This document shows, in pieces, positions 6,482 to 11,386 of a DNA stretch of 11,386 nucleotides (the stretch's first letter is position 1; each line of letters starts with the position of its first letter). The DNA lies in the NCBI GenBank assembly GCA_021798635.1, contig JAJZGH010000158.1:1-11386 (forward strand), written 5' to 3'. The translations under genes and the position numbers were made by a program. The DNA comes from Planctomycetota bacterium. Its GTDB lineage: Bacteria; Planctomycetota; Phycisphaerae; WQYP01. The notes below the pieces were generated by a model. That model was not told where the DNA came from. It did not search any database and worked only from the letters and a program-made list of their open reading frames with translations.

Positions 6482-9073
6482 ATGGGTTGCATGCGTTGCA
6501 GGATGCGTCACGGGCGGGTCCTTTTCGGACATGCCAGGATAGTAGTTGGTGCGGTCGCATGTGTCCTCCTCTTGGCCATTAGTTCCCACCGCGCCGTCGC
6601 CATGGACCTTCCGTCGTACAACCTCGATTCGCTGGCCTTCCTGGCGCACGACATCGTATCTGGCCGAGTTACCTCTGTGCACGGCGGTGCTCTCGAAGTA
6701 AAACTCCAGACCGTTTACGCAGGCGGCCTACGGGCAGGCTCGGATATCTCCGTGGACGTACCCGACTTTTTTGAGATATGGCGCAGTGATGGCAAGAGCA
6801 GCGCACCGGGTCCGGGTGATCGGTTCTTTTTCTTCCTTGTCAAAGGTCGTCCCCAACGCTTCTTTCATCCCCCACCAGGCTCCTACGTTCCCGTGCCCTC
6901 CGGCCTGAAACTGGTCGTGGATCGGCGGGTCTACGGGTTTTACCAACTCATGAATCCGGGGGGCTACCTCGCGGGGCCTAATGGGCCTTTTGGAAACAAG
7001 AGGTCGCAGGCCCTGAAGCGTTTCGTGGCGTCGCTGCAACGAAGCATTAAGCGGGTGCAAACCACAAAGGCTTTCTTTAAGACACCGCCAAATCGCACAC
7101 AAATTCCGCGCCTCCTCTCAATGTTGAAACGGCGAGCCGCCTTAGACAAGGGGGAAATGGGTCCCGAGGATGCGATCGCGGATGCCGCAGCCGAACGACT
7201 TTCGCTTTTCCGCGATTGCCCCAGCGCAATCCTCTCCGCGATAACCTACGCCAGCAACATTGGTTTTCAGGCATCGGTGTCACTCCCCTCGGCCTTGGCA
7301 ACGCCTGCCGGGCGCGACCTGTGGCTGACCTGGATTGGAGACCGCCGCACGCCTATGCGTGTTAAGGGGGCACTTGCCGCAGGTTCCTTCACCTTAGGCG
7401 TGAATTACTGGATGTATGGCTCGTCTAGCGGGCCGGTGCTGGAGCCGGGGGCTGGACGTGGCCGTCGCGTAACCCCCTCGGTCAACGGGAATTACATGGC
7501 AAGGCTGGCGACTCTTGCTCTGCGATTAAGGCGCAACAAATCGCTGTTTATAGGGTTGATGGGGCAATGGGATTTTCTAATCCGCTGCAACACGGGCGTT
7601 CCCCTGGGTACGCCTGCACCGAGTGTGCGGCGCGATATGACTCATGCGTATCTCATACTGGCGAGAGGTTTTAAGGCCGGAGCCAATCGATGGCAAAAAA
7701 CCGCGATTAACATGGTCCTCCGGGATATGGCCGCATTTTTACTCTGTTGCGATAATTCCGGCAACGAGGCTGGCCAGCCCTCATACGATTTGGATTCGCT
7801 TGCATTTCTGTCACATGACATCGTATATGGGCGCATTGTCGCAACACACGGTGATGATGCTGTAGTAAAAATCCAGAATGTCTACTACGGAAACCTGCGG
7901 GAAGGGGCGGTAATTAACGTTGCAGCATGCAGTGCGTACAGAGTTGCGGACCGCAAATACGCAACCGAGGGCGTCAAAACAGTTTCTAGCCGCTGGTCCC
8001 CGACGATCAGGTTAGGTCTCAAGCCATTGCGGCCTAAAGTTAACGTTTTTCTGTTCCTGACCCCGATTAACTATCAGGGACGATGCATATTCAACTTGCC
8101 GGCAGGCACATTGATGGAGCTTCCATCGGCCTTGACGCCGGTTCTGGAACATTTTGCGAGCGCGCACTCGCCGCCCCTCTTTTCCGTCCCGGAGGGTGCA
8201 GTGGTGCCGGTTCCTTCAGGTGTCAAGGTGGTCGTGGCCGGTCGCGTCCGCGGATTTTTCTTTGGTTCTGGCGGCTATAAGCGTTATTTCGCGAGCCGTA
8301 CTTCATATTGGGGACATCCCTGGCCCACGGTGCATGAATTCGTCGGAATGTTGGAGCGATCTTTGCAACGCGTTGGCCCGGTTCGCGCGGATTTCGCATC
8401 CGCACCTCAGCCAAAGCTGGCTCCGCGACTGCTCGCACTGCTCCGAAGCCGCGAGGCCATGAAGCTGTGGAACGGAGGGTATACAGACAGTATTGGCCGG
8501 GCCGCCATCAGGAATATTGCACGGTCTCATAACCCGCAGGCAATTGTGGGCGCTCTTTCGAGTCCCTATCTTTGGAAGGATGTCGGAGGCCTATTCGGGA
8601 AGTTTGTTTCCGATTTCGCAACACCGATGGGACGAAACCTATGCCTGAGTGCCTTGGGGAATCCAAAGGTGCCGGAGGATACGCGCTATTGGATTGCCGA
8701 GTATCTTTCGACGCTCGGCATACGCTTTTGGCAGGATGGGACAGGCAGTCCTGTCGTAAATAAGGGGCACAAACTTGGCCAGCCCCCGGAAAAGCATCAC
8801 GCCAATGGGCATTACATGGAGCGTGTGGCTCGGGTGACTATTCGCATCAGCAACGATAAGCGGGTGTTTACGCCACTCGTACGATCTTGGAATAGCTTGA
8901 TTAAAGCGTATACTGCCACACCGGTTGCAACCGAGGACCCCGGTGTGAGAAAAGACGTGGAACACGCTGACGATATCCTGAAGTCGGCTGAGCGCAGCCG
9001 GGATCTCAACGCGTCGCAGCGCACCGCTATAAAGAAACTCAGGCGAAGCATTGCGGCATTTTTGGAGGAATGA
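6482..9073 (+). CDS. Exported protein with two tandem homologous modules, unknown family
   Basis: I do not recognise this 863-residue protein. A basic start followed by a hydrophobic run (20-34) and SHRAVA suggests a signal peptide cut near residue 40. The mature part is a tandem duplication. Module 1 (about 44-420) and module 2 (433-861) each open with PSY-[ND]-LDSLAFL-x-HDIV and share PVPSG (137/576), PRLL (209/648), ATP-x-GR (273/713), G-x-YM (336/776), R-x-D-x-x-HA (383/823) and AAFL (417/858). The linker 421-432 has paired cysteines (LCCDNSG). Each module begins with about 110 residues of beta-rich sequence (HDIVSGRVTSVHG, LRAGSDISVDVP, GDRFFFFL) reminiscent of exported OB- or NTR-like domains, then about 280 mostly helical residues; this fold guess is weak. 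No enzyme motif, anchor or sorting tail is seen. AAGGA stands eight bases before the ATG. Gaps of 38 and 36 bases to ygfZ and the ABC gene suggest one transcript. Confidence 0.85.
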   Translation: MGCMRCRMRHGRVLFGHARIVVGAVACVLLLAISSHRAVAMDLPSYNLDSLAFLAHDIVSGRVTSVHGGALEVKLQTVYAGGLRAGSDISVDVPDFFEIWRSDGKSSAPGPGDRFFFFLVKGRPQRFFHPPPGSYVPVPSGLKLVVDRRVYGFYQLMNPGGYLAGPNGPFGNKRSQALKRFVASLQRSIKRVQTTKAFFKTPPNRTQIPRLLSMLKRRAALDKGEMGPEDAIADAAAERLSLFRDCPSAILSAITYASNIGFQASVSLPSALATPAGRDLWLTWIGDRRTPMRVKGALAAGSFTLGVNYWMYGSSSGPVLEPGAGRGRRVTPSVNGNYMARLATLALRLRRNKSLFIGLMGQWDFLIRCNTGVPLGTPAPSVRRDMTHAYLILARGFKAGANRWQKTAINMVLRDMAAFLLCCDNSGNEAGQPSYDLDSLAFLSHDIVYGRIVATHGDDAVVKIQNVYYGNLREGAVINVAACSAYRVADRKYATEGVKTVSSRWSPTIRLGLKPLRPKVNVFLFLTPINYQGRCIFNLPAGTLMELPSALTPVLEHFASAHSPPLFSVPEGAVVPVPSGVKVVVAGRVRGFFFGSGGYKRYFASRTSYWGHPWPTVHEFVGMLERSLQRVGPVRADFASAPQPKLAPRLLALLRSREAMKLWNGGYTDSIGRAAIRNIARSHNPQAIVGALSSPYLWKDVGGLFGKFVSDFATPMGRNLCLSALGNPKVPEDTRYWIAEYLSTLGIRFWQDGTGSPVVNKGHKLGQPPEKHHANGHYMERVARVTIRISNDKRVFTPLVRSWNSLIKAYTATPVATEDPGVRKDVEHADDILKSAERSRDLNASQRTAIKKLRRSIAAFLEE
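6611..7741 (+). repeat. Coding repeat, module 1 of the exported protein
   Basis: Codons 44-420 encode the first copy of the module duplicated within the 863-residue protein. The copies are clear in protein and partly visible in DNA at their beginnings (around 6620-6665 against 7786-7831, where GATTCGCT and GACATCGTAT recur). The first 20 residues are identical at 16 positions, while the rest has diverged to scattered anchors, so the duplication is old. Confidence 0.8.
7778..9064 (+). repeat. Coding repeat, module 2 of the exported protein
   Basis: Codons 433-861 encode the second copy. The offset from module 1 is 389 residues at the opening motif and 439-441 from PVPSG to the C-terminus, so module 2 holds one insertion of about 50 residues, between roughly 487 and 575, and is otherwise nearly collinear. 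The insertion contains PAGTLMELPSALTPVL, which resembles the PEGAVVPVPSGVKVVV that follows it. Confidence 0.78.
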
Positions 9074-9109
9074 TCGCGGCTTCCCGGAGTTATTTAGGAT
9101 TTTATATAC

Positions 9110-9931
9110 ATGCGTGATTATTCTGCCGCCCTTCGCTTTACCAACGTTGAATTCATGCGTGAGGATCGGGTGATTCTGGCGGGTATAAACTGGGAACTTC
9201 CCGCGGGTGGGTGGGGGGCTATTGTCGGCCCGAACGGCAGTGGAAAATCATCGCTGGTTCGCATGGCGGCGGGGTATTTGTGGCCCACGCATGGAACTGT
9301 GGAGGTGCTGGGGCATCGGCTGGGAGAATTTCCGGTCAGCGAATTGCGCCGGAAAATATCGGTCGTTGAGGCGTTAAGCATTTATCCCTTTGATGAGCAG
9401 ATGACGGCCGAAGACGTTGTATGCAGCGGTTTCTTTGGTTCCTTAACGCTAAATTATCATCAACCGGATCAGGCACAGTGGAAACGTACGGCTTATGTCC
9501 TGGCTGATGTGCGGATGAAGTCGTTTGCCAAGCGAAAATTCTGGACCCTTTCCACCGGCGAACGCATGCGCGTGCTGATTGCCCGTGCTTTAGTCCATGA
9601 GCCGGAACTGCTGATGCTGGATGAATGTACCTCCGGGCTGGATTTGCCATCACGGGAAACGGTGCTGATATTTCTTTCCGAACTGGCTCAATTACCTTTG
9701 CCGCCCGCCTTATTAATGATTACCCATCACCTTGAGGAATTACTGCCGCAGATTCAGCAGACCCTTTTATTAAATAGCCGCGGTCAGGCCATTGCCGCGG
9801 GTCCGCCAAGTCAAACGCTTACCGATTCGCTGTTATCCCAGGCGTTTGACTGGCCGATTCGCGTCACATTACAGGAGGGCCGACGGTATGCGCACAGTGA
9901 AGGCTGGCCGAGGTTGCATCGCCCGCTATAA
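9110..9931 (+). CDS. Stand-alone ABC transporter ATP-binding protein, YlmA-like
   Basis: This 273-residue protein is a complete ABC nucleotide-binding domain. Walker A is GPNGSGKS (40-47), the signature is LSTGE (147-151), Walker B with the catalytic glutamate is LLMLDE (167-172), the D-loop is SGLD (175-178) and the switch histidine is in ITHHLEE (H206). The Q-loop position reads ISVVEALS, so the usual glutamine seems to be absent. This and the stretch EDVVCSGFFGSLTL (101-114) are characters I associate with the YlmA/ModF-like ATPases. The D-loop proline of DEPTSGLD is a cysteine here (DECTSGLD). No permease or binding protein is encoded next to it, so the substrate and even a transport role are unknown. 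The start at 9110 has AGGA ten bases upstream. Confidence 0.9.
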   Translation: MRDYSAALRFTNVEFMREDRVILAGINWELPAGGWGAIVGPNGSGKSSLVRMAAGYLWPTHGTVEVLGHRLGEFPVSELRRKISVVEALSIYPFDEQMTAEDVVCSGFFGSLTLNYHQPDQAQWKRTAYVLADVRMKSFAKRKFWTLSTGERMRVLIARALVHEPELLMLDECTSGLDLPSRETVLIFLSELAQLPLPPALLMITHHLEELLPQIQQTLLLNSRGQAIAAGPPSQTLTDSLLSQAFDWPIRVTLQEGRRYAHSEGWPRLHRPL

Positions 9932-9950
9932 TTCCCCTGCGGTGTCCGGT

Positions 9951-9982
9951 GCGATTCAGTAAGTTGATCGCGAGATATTTTT
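9951..9982 (+). terminator. Weak hairpin with T-tract after the ABC gene
   Basis: Twenty bases past the ABC stop, GCGAT (9951-9955) can pair with ATCGC (9967-9971) across an 11-base loop, followed by GAGATATTTTT. The stem is short and the T-run starts several bases late, so termination here is only possible. The 108-base gap before trxB is otherwise empty of recognisable signals. Confidence 0.25.
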
Positions 9983-10039
9983 GCCCGCAGTGCTCTGGAC
10001 ACGTTCCGGGGATAAACTGAAAAAAAGGAACTTGGAAGT

Positions 10040-11026
10040 ATGGCGAATATTGAGCAGGTTGTGATCATCGGTTCCGGCCCTGCGGGTTGGACCGCCGCTA
10101 TTTATGCCGCCCGGGCTAATCTCAAGCCGCTGGTCATTGCCGGCGATGGTGCCAATCGTGAACGCATGCCCGGCGGACAGTTGATGTTCACCACGGAAGT
10201 GGAAAATTTTCCCGGCTTTGTCCACGGTATTGATGGTCAGAAGATGATGGGCGTGCTGCAACAGCAGGCCGAGCGCTTCGGCACACGGGTCTTGCAGAAT
10301 TTTGTGACCCGTGTGGATTTCACCGCGAAGCCTTTCAAAGTTTGGCATATTAATGATCTCTCCGGCGAGGCCGAAACCGAAGTGCAGACGCACGCTGTGA
10401 TTATCTCCACGGGTGCCAGTGCCAATTACCTGGGCCTGGACAGCGAAAAGAAATTTGAAAACAACGGGGTGTCGGCCTGTGCCGTCTGCGATGGCGCATT
10501 GCCGAGATTTCGTGATAATCCACTGGTGGTCGTGGGCGGCGGTGATTCGGCCGTGGAAGAGGGAACGTATTTGACCAAATTTGCCAGCATGGTTTATCTG
10601 GTCCATCGCCGCGATACGCTGCGTGCCAGCAAGATCATGGCGGAGCGGGCCTTATCCAATAAAAAAATTAAACCGGTGTGGAATTCTGCCGTGGAAGAGG
10701 TGCTGGGCAATGAGGCGGATGGCGTAACCGCCGTGCGGGTAAAGAATCTGCAAACCCATGCCACATCGGTGCTGGAATGCCGCGGTATGTTCGCCGCTAT
10801 CGGGCACACGCCAAATACTGCGTTTCTAAAAGGCCATATTGATCTCGACGCCAAAGGATATATTGCCCTGAAGGAGCCTTTCCGTTCCACTACCAGCGTG
10901 GAAGGCGTTTTCGCCGCAGGGGATTGTGCCGATCCAGTTTATCGTCAGGCGATTACCGCAGCGGGTATGGGTTGTAAGGCGGCCATTGATGCCGAACGCT
11001 GGCTGGCGGAACAGGGAATTCATTGA
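10040..11026 (+). CDS. trxB: Thioredoxin-disulfide reductase
   Basis: This encodes a 328-residue flavoprotein that passes electrons from NADPH through FAD and a redox disulfide to thioredoxin in the cytoplasm. The FAD-binding GSGPAG is at 11-16, [17 protein letters not shown] (44-60) is the usual FAD-domain block, and the redox pair is C147-A-V-C150 followed by D151. The NADPH-binding GGGDSA is at 166-171, with HRRDTLRAS (189-197) giving the arginines that select [13 protein letters not shown] (289-296) closes the FAD site. Length and order are standard for the low-molecular-weight bacterial enzyme. GGAAG lies directly upstream, and AAGGAA sits about ten bases before the ATG at 10040. The stop overlaps the probable TTG start of the pseudouridine synthase gene. 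Confidence 0.96.
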   Translation: MANIEQVVIIGSGPAGWTAAIYAARANLKPLVIAGDGANRERMPGGQLMFTTEVENFPGFVHGIDGQKMMGVLQQQAERFGTRVLQNFVTRVDFTAKPFKVWHINDLSGEAETEVQTHAVIISTGASANYLGLDSEKKFENNGVSACAVCDGALPRFRDNPLVVVGGGDSAVEEGTYLTKFASMVYLVHRRDTLRASKIMAERALSNKKIKPVWNSAVEEVLGNEADGVTAVRVKNLQTHATSVLECRGMFAAIGHTPNTAFLKGHIDLDAKGYIALKEPFRSTTSVEGVFAAGDCADPVYRQAITAAGMGCKAAIDAERWLAEQGIH

Positions 11027-11386
11027 AATATAAGCCCAAACAACCTGCCGAAGACAATCGCCCGCCTGTTGCCAATGCGGATGTGCAGTTTGAAAGCGTG
11101 TACGCCGATGATGATCTGCTGGTCATCGGCAAACCTTCCGGCCTGGTAACGCAGCCGGGGTTGGGGCACGTCAAAGATACGCTGCTTAATGGCCTGTTTG
11201 CCCGGTATGGTCATCAATTGCGCCAGCTGGGGCCGCGGCGGGATTGGGGACTGCTGCATCGATTGGATCGGCAGACCAGCGGATTGCTGGTTGTGGCGTT
11301 GCGGCCGCGTGCGTATGACGCGCTGCGCGAAGATTTTGAACACCGCCGATTGGATAAGCAATATCTCGCCATTGTCGCCGGCCGAC
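11023..11386 (+). CDS. RluA-family pseudouridine synthase, 5' part only
   Basis: The frame beginning at TTG 11023 runs open to the window edge for 121 codons plus one base. The product is a pseudouridine synthase of the RluA family, which isomerises uridines in rRNA or tRNA. The catalytic motif [14 protein letters not shown] is at 79-92 with aspartate D82. The family block [20 protein letters not shown] (27-46) is upstream and [11 protein letters not shown] is at the end. Only about 25 residues precede the catalytic domain, so there is no S4 domain like that of RluC or RluD, and which RNA is modified cannot be told. No ATG is available near the beginning; TTG is supported by AGGGA upstream and by the 4-base overlap TTGA with the trxB stop. 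A GTG at 11083 is a weaker alternative. Confidence 0.88.
   Translation, partial: MKYKPKQPAEDNRPPVANADVQFESVYADDDLLVIGKPSGLVTQPGLGHVKDTLLNGLFARYGHQLRQLGPRRDWGLLHRLDRQTSGLLVVALRPRAYDALREDFEHRRLDKQYLAIVAGR

Noticed and set aside
9956..10606. A 216-codon minus-strand open frame opposite trxB.
   Set aside because: trxB is unmistakable on the plus strand, and the His/Gly-rich antisense product has no recognisable domain.

Overview
This is a bacterial window of moderate GC content. It carries core bacterial genes: a bS21 ribosomal protein, an HU/IHF-type DNA-binding protein, a biotin-synthesis enzyme, a YgfZ-type folate-binding protein, thioredoxin reductase and an RluA-type pseudouridine synthase. 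A planctomycete-like origin (perhaps Phycisphaerae) is my guess, from the mix of ECF sigma regulation, variable Shine-Dalgarno strength, a large duplicated secreted protein of unknown family and a bacterial SUFU protein. No sequence search was possible, so the phylum is inference. There is no sign of phage, transposon, CRISPR or tRNA.

Left part (1-3172, all minus strand). An ECF sigma factor gene heads a compact three-gene operon. Next comes a single-span membrane protein, overlapping the sigma gene by 14 bases, that looks like an anti-sigma factor without its zinc ligands. The third gene encodes an exported or membrane-anchored helical protein. Downstream lies an HU gene with its own good sigma70-type promoter, then the 5' 245 codons of bioF, which runs off the left edge. 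bioF is open to the window border.

Middle (3173-5267). A divergent region separates the sigma operon from a plus-strand rpsU gene (bS21). rpsU has a clear promoter, a leader of about 130 nt and a hairpin terminator. Two minus-strand genes follow, probably one unit: a suppressor-of-fused (SUFU) domain protein and a four-helix DUF2127 membrane protein.

Right part (5268-11386, all plus strand). This run holds ygfZ, an 863-residue exported protein made of two homologous modules, a stand-alone YlmA-like ABC ATPase, trxB, and the start of an RluA-family gene that probably begins at TTG inside the trxB stop. Gaps of 38 and 36 bases around the 863-residue gene suggest co-transcription with its neighbours, though their functions do not suggest a shared pathway.

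The most unfamiliar items are the duplicated exported protein, the sigma/anti-sigma/helical-protein operon with the degenerate zinc motif, and the SUFU-DUF2127 pair. I see no clear evidence of a complete new multi-gene system such as a defence island.
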